Notes: generated from the sequence alone by a model not told the origin. A DNA stretch of 15,962 nt from Lachnoclostridium sp. UBA1308 (GCA_002307215.1 DBTU01000027.1:1-15962), one strand, 5' to 3'; shown: positions 7,814 through 15,830, counted from the stretch's first letter. Translations and numbers: made by a program.

Positions 7814-8125
7814 ATGTTCAGCCGGAAATTCGTTGGTGGGAAGATTCGTGACAATACATTCATAAGAAGAATCGGATAGAGGAAATCGAACAATTCGAAA
7901 TGACAGCTCGTAGGTATCCTCTGAAAAAGCAGATTGGTCGCATTCTTATTATGCTTTTTCCTTGGTGGCATTGGCATACATAGATTTTATGTGGGTAAAG
8001 TCGGTACGGGTATTTTATAACTATTTACTTTTGGATTGTTTGGAATTGGAGTTCTTATTGATTTAATACGAATACTTGTCGGAAGTTTTAGAGATAGTTA
8101 TGGTCTGATGATAAAACAATGGTAA
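7814..8125 (+). pseudogene. TM2-domain membrane protein, disrupted by frame changes and a nonsense codon
   Basis: Three frame segments rebuild one protein. ATG 7814 gives MFSRKFVGGKIRDNTFIRRI before TAG 7877. A second frame (about 7852-7928) gives EEIEQFEMTARRYPLK. A third (7925-8125) gives KSRLVAFLLCFFLGGIGIHR, then FYVGKVGTGIL, a TAA at 8018-8020 where the family has Tyr, and LFTFGLFGIGVLIDLIRIL to the true stop TAA 8123. The pattern FFLGGxGxHRFYxGK...GTGILYLFT...GLFGIGxLIDLI is diagnostic of TM2 domains (two short helices with a tight turn, function mostly unknown). The second shift is explained by one extra A in the A-run at 7924-7928. The first, near 7860-7878, needs two extra or one missing base. 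No good ribosome binding site precedes 7814, so the N-terminus is uncertain. It ends flush against the histidine kinase stop. Confidence 0.8.
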
Positions 8126-9133
8126 TCAGTATCCCTCCTGTCGATTATAAAACCTAATGCAAAAGTTAGTTCCTTGCTGCTTTTTACTGGTTACGCTGAC
8201 ATCTCCGTTCTGACCGGTTATGATACTTTTTGCCATTGCAAGTCCAATACCGACACTTTCCGCCGCGGCATTCTTACCCTTGAAAAAGCGCTTAAAAATA
8301 TAGGGAAGTTCCTCTTTGTCTATGCCGCTTCCGTTATCACAAATTAAAATCTCAGTATAAATCGGGTTCTTGGAAAAGCTGACTTTAATCTCTCCACCCC
8401 TCTGCGTATGCTCGATACAGTTCTTAATAATATTAATCAAGGCTTCTGCCGTCCAGCCGAGATCTCCGAGGAAAGAGACCTTGGAGACGCCCTGTATGAT
8501 CAGTCTCTGCTCCTTAAGTTCCATCGGTATCATTAGTGGCTTCATTGCCAACTGTATCAGTTCTTGCACCACTACGGGCTCGCTCTTAAATTTGACCGTT
8601 TTAGCATCCAGCTTGGACAGCTTAAGGAGTGAGGTTAATAACCATTCCATACGCTCCAGCTGATGCTCCAGATTTTTAGTGAATTCCTGTCTTTTATCAA
8701 GAGTTAGGTTATCCTTATTTAATAAATCCGTCATTACCATCATTGACGTCAGTGGAGTTTTTAACTGATGCGATATATCAGAAATTGCATTTGCTAACTG
8801 CTCCTTCTCTGACTTTAGAAGCTCCGCCTGCTTTGACAAAATCAACGTCACCTTGTAGATATCACTCTTAAGAATACTAAGTTCACCCTCCATGTTATCC
8901 CGTAGATCCAGTGAATAATCACCGGAATATATTCTTCTAAGATAGATGGAAAGCTTCTCGATTTCCTTATATCTTCGTATGGTATACAAGGCACTGATGC
9001 CTGTCAACAGCAGACCACATAATATAACTACCGCACCTGCGGCCGGACTGATGAAATAACCTGTTACAGCCCCTATACTAAGTACGGCAAACATCGTTAC
9101 CAACATCAGACGATATTCTTTATTGCGTAGCAT
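8126..9133 (-). CDS. Sensor histidine kinase with short extracytoplasmic loop
   Basis: Partner of the response regulator immediately upstream. Numbered from the alternative GTG 9142 (338 residues), it has two membrane helices at about 13-30 and 36-54 joined by only a few residues (ISPAAG), then a HAMP-like linker. A HisKA domain follows with the phospho-accepting H125 in SDISHQLKTPLTSMM, then N box NIIKNCIEHT (237-246, N241), G1 box CDNGSGID (268-275), F box YIFKRFF (281-287) and G2 box VGIGLAMAK (297-305). The near-absence of an outside loop is the hallmark of intramembrane-sensing kinases such as BceS, which usually sense a peptide-antibiotic ABC transporter. No such transporter is adjacent here. 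I choose ATG 9133 (335 residues), one base after the regulator's TAA, because AGGTG lies 6 nt upstream; GTG 9142 has no well-spaced site. Confidence 0.88.
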   Translation of the reverse strand: MLRNKEYRLMLVTMFAVLSIGAVTGYFISPAAGAVVILCGLLLTGISALYTIRRYKEIEKLSIYLRRIYSGDYSLDLRDNMEGELSILKSDIYKVTLILSKQAELLKSEKEQLANAISDISHQLKTPLTSMMVMTDLLNKDNLTLDKRQEFTKNLEHQLERMEWLLTSLLKLSKLDAKTVKFKSEPVVVQELIQLAMKPLMIPMELKEQRLIIQGVSKVSFLGDLGWTAEALINIIKNCIEHTQRGGEIKVSFSKNPIYTEILICDNGSGIDKEELPYIFKRFFKGKNAAAESVGIGLAMAKSIITGQNGDVSVTSKKQQGTNFCIRFYNRQEGY

Positions 9134-9134
9134 C

Positions 9135-9812
9135 TTATTCACCTGCCTTATATCCCAGACCCCTTACCGTCTTAATAATGATCGGGTTCTGCGGGTCTTC
9201 CTCTAACTTATCCCTTAATCTCTTAATATAAACCGTCAGGGTATTATCATTAACAAAATCTCCTGCCACGTCCCATATACCCTCAAACAATTGATTTCTT
9301 GAAAGCACCTGTCCTTCGTTATTGGCAAATATCAGAAGCAATCTGTATTCCAAAGCTGTTAGTGTGATTTCCTGCCCATTTTTATATACTTTAGCATCCA
9401 GAGTATTGATTCTAACCGTATCCAATTCTATCACATTCTTCTGGTTGCTGTCCTTTGAATATCTACGAAGGACAGTCTTAATCCGGGCAGTTAGCTCTCG
9501 GATGCGAAAGGGCTTGGTAATATAATCATCTGCTCCAAGCTCCAAACCCATTACTACATTTACCTCTTCATCACAGGCAGTCAGTATAATTACCGGCGTA
9601 TCCCATCGTTCCCTTGCCAGCTTACACAGCTCATACCCGCTGCCATCCGGTAGCGTCAGATCAAAGATACACAGACTAAATCTATGTTCCGTAAAGGCTC
9701 GCTTCGCTGTTGCCACATCATGACACAATATCACAGAATATCCGTCCTGCTGTAAGGAATATTCAAGGCCTTGTGCTATCGTCTTATCATCTTCTACAAT
9801 TAGCAGCTTCAT
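9135..9812 (-). CDS. OmpR/PhoB-family response regulator
   Basis: A 225-residue DNA-binding response regulator. The receiver domain has the acidic pair D8-D9, phosphorylation site D51 in IFDLTLPDGSGYEL, T78 in VIILTAC and K100 in YITKPF. The C-terminal winged helix (about 125-225) shows LTALEYRLLLIFANNEGQVL, then DNTLTVYIKRLRDKLEEDP and the closing TVRGLGYK. GGAGGT is 4 nt before ATG 9812. Its TAA is one base from the kinase ATG, so the pair is co-translated. Its target genes are not evident: what lies downstream is the kinase and then a convergent TM2 pseudogene. No clear promoter is visible; it should fall inside the hydrolase remnant upstream. Confidence 0.93.
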   Translation of the reverse strand: MKLLIVEDDKTIAQGLEYSLQQDGYSVILCHDVATAKRAFTEHRFSLCIFDLTLPDGSGYELCKLARERWDTPVIILTACDEEVNVVMGLELGADDYITKPFRIRELTARIKTVLRRYSKDSNQKNVIELDTVRINTLDAKVYKNGQEITLTALEYRLLLIFANNEGQVLSRNQLFEGIWDVAGDFVNDNTLTVYIKRLRDKLEEDPQNPIIIKTVRGLGYKAGE

Positions 9813-9832
9813 AGCTACCTCCGTTCACTAAT

Positions 9833-10024
9833 CTAATAGCTTAAATTCTCACCGAAGAACGGTATAATATACTTCTCTGCGGCATCATCTGGAACTATAT
9901 GCCCTCCGCCGAATACATCGGAGGAATATTGAATTTCTTTTTCCTTCAGCAACCCGGTCAGATCTTTACAGCCATCCGGAATCCAGCCATAATAATCCTC
10001 CATACTGTAGGTAATCAATTCCAA
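9833..10024 (-). pseudogene. C-terminal remnant, possibly of an alpha/beta-hydrolase (esterase type)
   Basis: An open frame of 63 codons, MELITYSMEDYYGWIPDGCK through FGGGHIVPDDAAEKYIIPFF. The section after YYGWIPD resembles the end of small esterase-like alpha/beta-hydrolases, where a GGHxxP segment carries the catalytic His and EKYIIPFF is the final helix. No nucleophile elbow is present. The ATG has no ribosome binding site, and the frame stays open only to a stop about 70 nt upstream in very AT-rich DNA. I take it as the 3' end of a lost gene. It could also be an uncharacterised small protein. The family guess is weak; that the stretch once coded is more secure. Confidence 0.45.
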
Positions 10025-10170
10025 TAGCGGTTATAAAAAATTTCTGTTTTGATATTATTTTGCAGGGACTTGTATATAATGTAAATAAAAATTGGAGTAA
10101 TTATATATTTGATATCGGTATATTGATTAGTTTCTAATTGCAATAGTAATTTTTCATTCTTATATTCTTT

Positions 10171-11628
10171 TCAAAGTACTATTTCAGATAAGTCTTGATA
10201 TTCTCCCTCCTGACAAAGTGAAATCGAAAATATATGTATGTTGGGGCATTCAGGCAAAGTTATAGCTTGTATTAACTCTTGTCTATTAATTGTTTGTTCT
10301 ATAGCAAAAATCCGCTGCAAATTAGTATGTGTAGTAAATTCGTTATTAGCCCACTTTCCGCCTACCCCAACCCATGCAATAGTTTCACCAAACTTTGGTA
10401 AACGCCAACTATCCGAAAAAGCTAAAGAAATTCTTGATATTTCCTCGTTTATATACCGGATAGTTAAGTCATCAATAAAGTCACCATTATCCGAACAGCC
10501 CATTATCATTATTTTATTATATATTCCTTCATTGATATATATTTCTTGACCCGAACATGATATATTATCAAATTCAACATCTCCGAACTTAGGTAATCTA
10601 AATTCCATCTCCCCAATTGTTAAAATCTTTTTACTCAGAATATCATTATATAATAAAAACAAACCTGTTCCTGATATATCAGCCCTATATATATCCGATT
10701 CAGCTTTTATAAATGCTTTATTATTAAAAAAAAGATCTAAATCTAATTTTATTATTTCTATACTACTAGATATATGATCTTCTTTACTATTATTTTTATC
10801 ATTATCATTCATGTATACTTCATTATTGGCTTTTATTGAACAAAGATTCCGAAAGATATTTACTTCAAAATTTATTACATCTACTATTCTATCATATACT
10901 TTATCCTTAATATTTTCATTGAATGAAGTATAATAACTCTTTGTTAAAAACCCGCGAATTGTATTCCATTTTGATGACGCTCTAAACAAATCATTTTTGA
11001 TACTCAATATTTCTGAAATATTTTGTTTTTCTAATACAAGTTGAAGAAATGAAGCGCAAAGAGTTCTGCCTGCCGCAATAAATCTTAGATTTCTATCAAT
11101 TAGTACATACCACGGATCTATTTCAAATTTTTCATACTCTAAATCAAAATCAAAATGATTTTTAAACTCTACCGAAAATGTTTCAATATTGTTAAATGTT
11201 TGAGAGTTATTTAATTCATAAATACTTTTCATAAATAAATCAAGGATATTATATGATTTTATATTTTCCTTAAATTCATACACAAAGCATCCAAGACACC
11301 CCTCCATAAAATCAAAATAAGAAAGTCTAGAAACGTCTAAGTTCAATGCAGGATCAATGCAGTAAATATTCTTTTCATCAATCCCAATAACCAAACACAC
11401 ATGTTGATCATGAAACCGCCTATATCTTCCAGGAATCCAGGAACAATTATATGTATCCAAGTTTATACCTATAGGTATATTATTTATAATGCTTTCTTTA
11501 ATTAAAAGCATTATTTTATCAGTGTATGATAAATCTAATTTACATATATTTACGCCGCAATATTTATTAAGTAATCCGCTTATATTTTTTATACCACTAT
11601 TAATTCTATTGCCTAATTTGAATTCCAA
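10171..11628 (-). CDS. BtrH/C39-like protein with C-terminal beta-sandwich domain, apparently 5'-truncated
   Basis: The open frame covers 485 codons and is distinctly AT-rich, unlike its neighbours. Residues 52-120 (PIGINLDTYNCSW, then FHDQHVCLVIGIDEKN and IYCIDPALNLD) resemble the second half of the BtrH N-terminal fold, a papain/C39-like family linked to butirosin and nonribosomal peptide loci; H76 and D92 would be the His and Asp of the triad. The expected N-terminal segment with the catalytic Cys is missing. A central helical part (about 125-315) has no recognisable motif. Residues 320-475 (GTGLFLLYND, RLPKFGDVEF, SDSWRLPKFGETIAW, QAITLPECPNIHIFSISL) look like the beta-sandwich that ends some glycosidases. 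The frame opens at TTG 11628 with no binding site, and the first internal ATG is codon 40, so it is probably not expressed as a normal protein. It overlaps the preceding gene fragment by 16 nt. Confidence 0.6.
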   Translation of the reverse strand: MEFKLGNRINSGIKNISGLLNKYCGVNICKLDLSYTDKIMLLIKESIINNIPIGINLDTYNCSWIPGRYRRFHDQHVCLVIGIDEKNIYCIDPALNLDVSRLSYFDFMEGCLGCFVYEFKENIKSYNILDLFMKSIYELNNSQTFNNIETFSVEFKNHFDFDLEYEKFEIDPWYVLIDRNLRFIAAGRTLCASFLQLVLEKQNISEILSIKNDLFRASSKWNTIRGFLTKSYYTSFNENIKDKVYDRIVDVINFEVNIFRNLCSIKANNEVYMNDNDKNNSKEDHISSSIEIIKLDLDLFFNNKAFIKAESDIYRADISGTGLFLLYNDILSKKILTIGEMEFRLPKFGDVEFDNISCSGQEIYINEGIYNKIMIMGCSDNGDFIDDLTIRYINEEISRISLAFSDSWRLPKFGETIAWVGVGGKWANNEFTTHTNLQRIFAIEQTINRQELIQAITLPECPNIHIFSISLCQEGEYQDLSEIVL

Positions 11629-12276
11629 TCCATTTCAGCATCAAAAGCTCCATAAATAGCATTGACATATCCACTTACACTTATACTAGAAATACCATTT
11701 TTAAAGGCAGTTCCCATATTTGTATAATCAGTCGTATTTGCAAGAGATGTACCTTTATAATTTGAAATGGCGACAAGAATTTGTATGCTATTGGTATGTT
11801 TTGGATTAACATTGTATCCAATAATAAAGTTACTCACAGCAGTCTGAATTTGAGAAAATGTTATATGTGATCCTGCAAAACTCCAAACTCCATAATCTGT
11901 TCCAGATTTATCAGCTTGACCAAAATGTAATATTACAGGAGCAGAAATATTGTAGGCATAATCTCTGCCTAATACTTGCATATATGATGAACTTGTTGGG
12001 TTCTCTACATAAAAAGAATAATTATATGTCACACCTGTAGTCTGTGCATAAAGTTTATAATTTGACGAACTGTTTCCACTCATTTTATGTACCCTGATAT
12101 AATACGTACCTACGGTTGTAATATTATATGTTATACTCTCACCAATGTCTCCTGTATTTGTTGAACTACCCAAATAACGTTGAGCCATTTGTACTATAAA
12201 GATATAAATCCCAGTCACACGCTGATGGTATACTACTTAATTGTATATATACTTCATTATAAGCCTTGGTTATCAG
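11613..12276 (-). pseudogene. Secreted PPC-domain protein fragment with frameshift and truncated C-terminus
   Basis: Read on the minus strand from 12276, one frame gives EVYIQLSSIPSACDWDLYLY then STNGSTLFG before a TAG (12168-12166). The next frame continues exactly with SSTNTGDIGESITYNI and TVGTYYIRVHKMSG. Together these are a PPC (pre-peptidase C-terminal) domain: DWDLYLYxxNGS and GTYYIRVxxxSG are its core. One surplus G in GGG at 12171-12169 accounts for the break. After it comes a domain with PVILHFGQ, NFIIGYN, ILVAISNYKG and YVNAIYGAFDAEMDW. This pattern recurs in secreted, uncharacterised Gram-positive proteins, whose sequence goes on beyond the final D/E-W motif. Here it stops two codons later, where the BtrH-like frame begins. 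No signal peptide or start codon remains, and a stop lies just upstream of 12276. An alternative reading is a small intact ORF from ATG 12218, but that would discard half of the PPC domain. Confidence 0.65.
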
Positions 12277-12557
12277 TTAAATTCTTTACTCATTCCTATT
12301 CCACTATACCTTAAAATGCAAGCATCCGATATCTACATTTATGTAGATACTGTAATCCATATGTATAATATTGTCAACAACAATATTTTTTGGACGCCCA
12401 CATTAAAATTTTTAGTATTTTGTAATATAGCCTTATTAGCCACATCATAAACAGGTATTTTTATTGGTCTTTTTGTCTCAGTCACCAATTGCTAATCTGA
12501 TTCATCGGCAACTCTCTCTATCCGCTTTTTTTAAAGCCCCTTTATTTCAATACAAAG
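12277..12557. other. Intergenic region with two AT-rich hairpins
   Basis: No gene that I can support. TATCTACAT (12330-12338) is the inverse of 12341-12349, and AATATTGT (12367-12374) the inverse of 12380-12387, followed by TTTTTTGG on the plus strand. These may be remains of terminators or repeats from the lost part of the PPC gene. The rest shows nothing recognisable. Confidence 0.4.
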
Positions 12558-12612
12558 AAAAAGCCCTAACCCAGCAGTTACCATGACTGCCAAATCAAGA
12601 CCTCGTAAGGGC
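12558..12612 (-). terminator. Second, distal terminator-like structure behind valS
   Basis: On the minus strand, GCCCTTAC (12612-12605) pairs with GTTAGGGC (12570-12563), enclosing an inner hairpin GCAGT (12590-12586) with ACTGC (12578-12574), and is followed by TTTTTCTTTG. It lies about 100 nt past the valS stop, behind a first terminator. It could act as a backup stop or be the 3' end of a small RNA. Confidence 0.55.
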
Positions 12613-12651
12613 ATCTCCATAAGCCCATACCCCCGACACCCTGATTAATAA

Positions 12652-12689
12652 AACGACAGCCCTCACATTTTTATATGACGGCTGTCGTT
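12652..12689 (-). terminator. valS intrinsic terminator
   Basis: A 10-bp perfect stem, AACGACAGCC (12652-12661) with GGCTGTCGTT (12680-12689) and an 18-nt loop, begins 25 nt after the valS stop. On the minus strand it runs into TTTTATTAAT. On the plus strand it is followed by CTTTTTTCTC, so it may work in both directions. Confidence 0.8.
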
Positions 12690-12714
12690 CTTTTTTCTCA
12701 AATACCACTACCTC

Positions 12715-15375
12715 TTACTTGCCAAGATGCTCCAATCGTTCTGCCACCTGCCGCATCATATCGGTATACTTATCAAGCTTGGCTCTTTCTTCAAAAAGCT
12801 TGCTTTCCGGGGCTTTACTTACAAAGCTTTGGTTAGAAAGCATCCCTGTTACACGCTTTAGCTCACCCTCCAGACGTGCCTTCTCTTTCTGAAGACGTTC
12901 AATCTCCTTGTCGATATCCACCAGCTCGGTAAATGGAATATAGATTACGGCACCCGGGATTACTGTGGAAACCGCATCCTCCGAAACTCCGGTCTTATCG
13001 GACTGAACTACGACCTCGCTGGCATAACCTAGGGTTGCGAAGAATATTTTACTGTCGATAAAGATTTTTTGTATTTTATCACTGTCTGACACAACGATAA
13101 CCGTAGCTTTTTTACTCGGGGGCACATTCATCTCCGTACGGATATTGCGGATGCCCTTAACGGCTTCCTTGATAAATTCAACAGCTTCCGCTTCCGCAAA
13201 ATATTCGAACCTTTCACTGTACTCCGGCCACTTTGCAATCATGATAGAATCTGCTTCCTTTTGACCCGACATTTCCTGAAGTGTACAAAAGATTTCTTCC
13301 GTAACAAACGGCATATAGGGATGCAGAAGTTTGAGCGATACGATCAGTACATGCTTGAGTGTCCAAAGTGCTGCCGACTTCGTCTCATCGGTCTCGCTGT
13401 AAAGTCTCGGCTTAACCATCTCGATGTACCAGTCGCAAAATTCCTCCCAGATAAAATCGTTAATCTTTTGTACCGCAACACCGAGATCAAAACCTTCCAT
13501 GTGCTCGGTTGCTTCCTTCACAAGAGTATTTACCTTGGAGAGAATCCATTTATCTGCGATTGTCAGTAACTTCTCGTCAATTGTCTCAGGAATAGCAGCC
13601 TTCTCAAGGTTCATCATGATGAAGCGGGAAGCGTTCCATACTTTATTTGCAAAATTTCTGCTTGCTTCAACCTTCTCCCAGTAGAAGCGCATGTCATTGC
13701 CGGGTGCATTACCCTGAATGAGACTAAAGCGTAGCGCGTCGGCACCATATTTATCAATTACCTCGAGCGGATCAATACCATTACCCAGGGACTTGCTCAT
13801 CTTGCGCCCTAAGGAGTCTCGAACCAGACCATGCATGAGAACTGTACTGAAGGGCTTCTTACCCATCTGTGCATAACCTGAGAATACCATACGAAGCACC
13901 CAGAAAAAGATAATATCATATCCGGTTACGAGTACATCGGTCGGATAGAAATAATCCAGTTCTTCGGTCTTCTCCGGCCATCCAAGTGTGGAAAATGGCC
14001 ACAAAGCAGAGCTAAACCAGGTATCCAGGGTGTCTTCATCCTGTTTGTAATGAGTGTGACCGCACTTAGGACAGCTTTCGGGTTGCTCTACCTGAACAAC
14101 TACTTCACCACATTTAGCGCAGTAATATGCAGGAATCCTGTGGCCCCACCAGAGCTGCCTGGAGATACACCAATCTCTGATATTATCTGCCCAATTAAAA
14201 TATACCTTATCAAAACGCTCCGGAACAAAGCGTATATCTCCGGTTTTTACGCCGTAAATAGCCGGCTTAATCAGATCATCCATCTTGACAAACCACTGCT
14301 GCTTAATCAGCGGCTCAACGGTTGTCTTACAGCGGTCATGCGTACCCACATTATGAACATGATCCTCCACCTTTACGAGTAAGCCTAATTCCTGAAGGTC
14401 CCGAACGATAAGCTTACGCGCTTCATAACGGTCCATTCCTGCATACTTCCCACAGTCTGCATTCATCGTGGCATCATCATTCATAACATTAATTTCAGGA
14501 AGGTTATGTCTCTTCCCTACCTCAAAATCATTCGGATCATGCGCAGGGGTAATCTTAACAACTCCTGTACCAAATTCCTTATCTACATAGGTATCCGCGA
14601 TAATCGGGATTTCCTTATTCACTAATGGGAGCATAACCATCCTGCCAATCAAATGCTTGTATCTCTCATCCTCCGGATGAACCGCTACCGCGCTGTCGCC
14701 AAGCATTGTCTCAGGTCTGGTGGTCGCAACCTCGACAAAGCCGTCTTCTCCGACAATCGGATACTTGATATGCCAGAAATGTCCTGCCTGTTCCTCATGC
14801 TCAACCTCTGCATCGGAAATTGTTGTATGACATACAGGACACCAGTTAATGATCCTGGAGCCCTTGTAAATATAGCCTTCCTTATAAAGCTTGATGAATA
14901 CTTGGTTCACCGCATTGTTACTGCCTTCATCCATCGTAAAACGTTCTCTGTCCCAGTCACACGAGGAACCGAGCTTCTTAAGCTGTGAGATGATCTTTCC
15001 ACCGTACTCCTCTTTCCACTGCCATGCCTTCACCAAGAATTCGTCTCTGGTGAGATTCTCCTTTGTGATCCCTTCCTTCTTCAGCATCTCAAGGATTTTT
15101 ACCTCAGTGGCAATACTTGCATGATCGGTTCCGGGCTGCCACAGAGCGTTATATCCCTGCATTCTCTTAAAACGAATTAAAATATCTTGTAAAGTATTAT
15201 CAAGTGCATGTCCCATATGAAGTTGTCCGGTGATATTCGGCGGCGGAATCACAATCGTGAAAGGCTTTTTGCTGCGGTCTACTTCTGCGTGGAAATATTT
15301 GTTATCCATCCACTTCTTATACTGTCTCTCTTCGATATCATTCGGATCATAGGTTTTTGCAAGCTCTTTTTCCAT
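12715..15375 (-). CDS. valS: Valine--tRNA ligase
   Basis: A class I aminoacyl-tRNA synthetase that charges tRNA-Val and edits mischarged threonine. It has 886 residues, the usual bacterial length. Motifs in order: PPPNITGQLHMGHA (44-57, the HIGH site as HMGH); the CP1 editing domain with TTRPETMLGD (218-227) and FGTGVVKITPAHDPND (268-283); a four-Cys zinc-like knuckle C419, C422, C435 and C438; DTWFSSALWP (451-460); the catalytic loop KMSKS (525-529); an anticodon-binding helical domain; and a C-terminal coiled coil of about 65 residues (DIDKEIERLQKEKARLEGEL) that clamps tRNA. I start at ATG 15375 because AAGGAAG lies 7 nt upstream. The frame stays open to 15438, but those codons belong to the leader. 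Expression is under T-box control. folC, a common downstream neighbour of valS in Firmicutes, is absent; damaged genes follow the terminators instead. Confidence 0.98.
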   Translation of the reverse strand: MEKELAKTYDPNDIEERQYKKWMDNKYFHAEVDRSKKPFTIVIPPPNITGQLHMGHALDNTLQDILIRFKRMQGYNALWQPGTDHASIATEVKILEMLKKEGITKENLTRDEFLVKAWQWKEEYGGKIISQLKKLGSSCDWDRERFTMDEGSNNAVNQVFIKLYKEGYIYKGSRIINWCPVCHTTISDAEVEHEEQAGHFWHIKYPIVGEDGFVEVATTRPETMLGDSAVAVHPEDERYKHLIGRMVMLPLVNKEIPIIADTYVDKEFGTGVVKITPAHDPNDFEVGKRHNLPEINVMNDDATMNADCGKYAGMDRYEARKLIVRDLQELGLLVKVEDHVHNVGTHDRCKTTVEPLIKQQWFVKMDDLIKPAIYGVKTGDIRFVPERFDKVYFNWADNIRDWCISRQLWWGHRIPAYYCAKCGEVVVQVEQPESCPKCGHTHYKQDEDTLDTWFSSALWPFSTLGWPEKTEELDYFYPTDVLVTGYDIIFFWVLRMVFSGYAQMGKKPFSTVLMHGLVRDSLGRKMSKSLGNGIDPLEVIDKYGADALRFSLIQGNAPGNDMRFYWEKVEASRNFANKVWNASRFIMMNLEKAAIPETIDEKLLTIADKWILSKVNTLVKEATEHMEGFDLGVAVQKINDFIWEEFCDWYIEMVKPRLYSETDETKSAALWTLKHVLIVSLKLLHPYMPFVTEEIFCTLQEMSGQKEADSIMIAKWPEYSERFEYFAEAEAVEFIKEAVKGIRNIRTEMNVPPSKKATVIVVSDSDKIQKIFIDSKIFFATLGYASEVVVQSDKTGVSEDAVSTVIPGAVIYIPFTELVDIDKEIERLQKEKARLEGELKRVTGMLSNQSFVSKAPESKLFEERAKLDKYTDMMRQVAERLEHLGK

Positions 15376-15496
15376 GGTTATCTTCCTTTCAAATTTGAGG
15401 TGCGAATTATTTAGATTGATTTCTAAAAGCGGTAGCATAAATGATACAGTGATTATTCTGCGAACGGTACTCCGATTATGTCATGTTTTTTCCAAC

Positions 15497-15530
15497 AAAA
15501 AAGGCTCCTCGTCGAAAAGGACGAAGAACC
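15497..15530 (-). terminator. Regulated terminator of the valS T-box
   Basis: On the minus strand GGTTCTTCGT (15530-15521) pairs with ACGAGGAGCC (15512-15503) in a 10-bp stem with G-U pairs, followed directly by TTTTTT (15502-15497). Its 5' arm begins right after the T-box sequence, as needed for the competing antiterminator fold. Confidence 0.88.
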
Positions 15531-15795
15531 GCGATACCACCTTAATTTATGACTTGATTCATAGAAATAAGTCATCTCATTTGTCTGTAACGGGACTTCC
15601 CGACATTTCCTACACGCCCTGCGGTTTCAGAAATGTTGTTCCAGAGCTACCTTCAATAAGCTTGCCATAGACCACCTTTCAGCCGGTGAGCGGTCTTCTC
15701 TGATTAGCATCCCTTACCTAATCCTCTCCATCAATACATTTGTCTGTATTCCTATAGCCTTCCATGATAAGCTTATAATTATAGCTTTTTCAATT
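15497..15795 (-). ncRNA. T-box riboswitch leader of valS
   Basis: An RNA element that reads uncharged tRNA-Val and lets transcription enter valS when valine is scarce. The T-box sequence AAGGTGGTATCGCGG is at 15543-15529. A terminator with a T-run lies at its 3' end (15530-15497). Upstream is a long stem I region containing an AGACC/GGTCT distal stem (around 15700-15670) and a GGAGAGGA segment resembling the 5' loop motif. The best specifier candidate is GTA at 15650-15648 in the context GAAG-GTA-G, which fits valine codon GUA and the usual position at the 3' side of stem I. The context GAA-NNN-purine follows known T-boxes; the exact stem I fold is inferred by eye. Confidence 0.9.
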
Positions 15796-15801
15796 AGCTT
15801 T

Positions 15802-15830
15802 ATATTATGCAATGTTAATAAATCTGTCAA
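15802..15830 (-). promoter_or_regulatory. Consensus promoter of the valS T-box transcript
   Basis: Perfect TTGACA (15830-15825), a 17-bp spacer and TAATAT (15807-15802) on the minus strand. The predicted start near 15795 gives a leader of about 420 nt before valS, a usual size for a T-box unit. Confidence 0.85.

Noticed and set aside
11620..11625. EcoRI site at the gene junction as proof of a cloning artefact
   Set aside because: GAATTC also occurs elsewhere in this window (for example near 931, 5833, 6185 and 15037), so its presence here is not significant.
12241..12450. 69-codon plus-strand frame in the gap before valS
   Set aside because: It has no binding site, a low-complexity composition and spans the inverted repeats; the opposite strand carries real PPC coding similarity at its left end.
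15376..15438. 21-residue N-terminal extension of valyl-tRNA synthetase
   Set aside because: AAGGAAG at normal spacing precedes ATG 15375, and valyl-tRNA synthetases normally begin close to the LAKTYDP segment.
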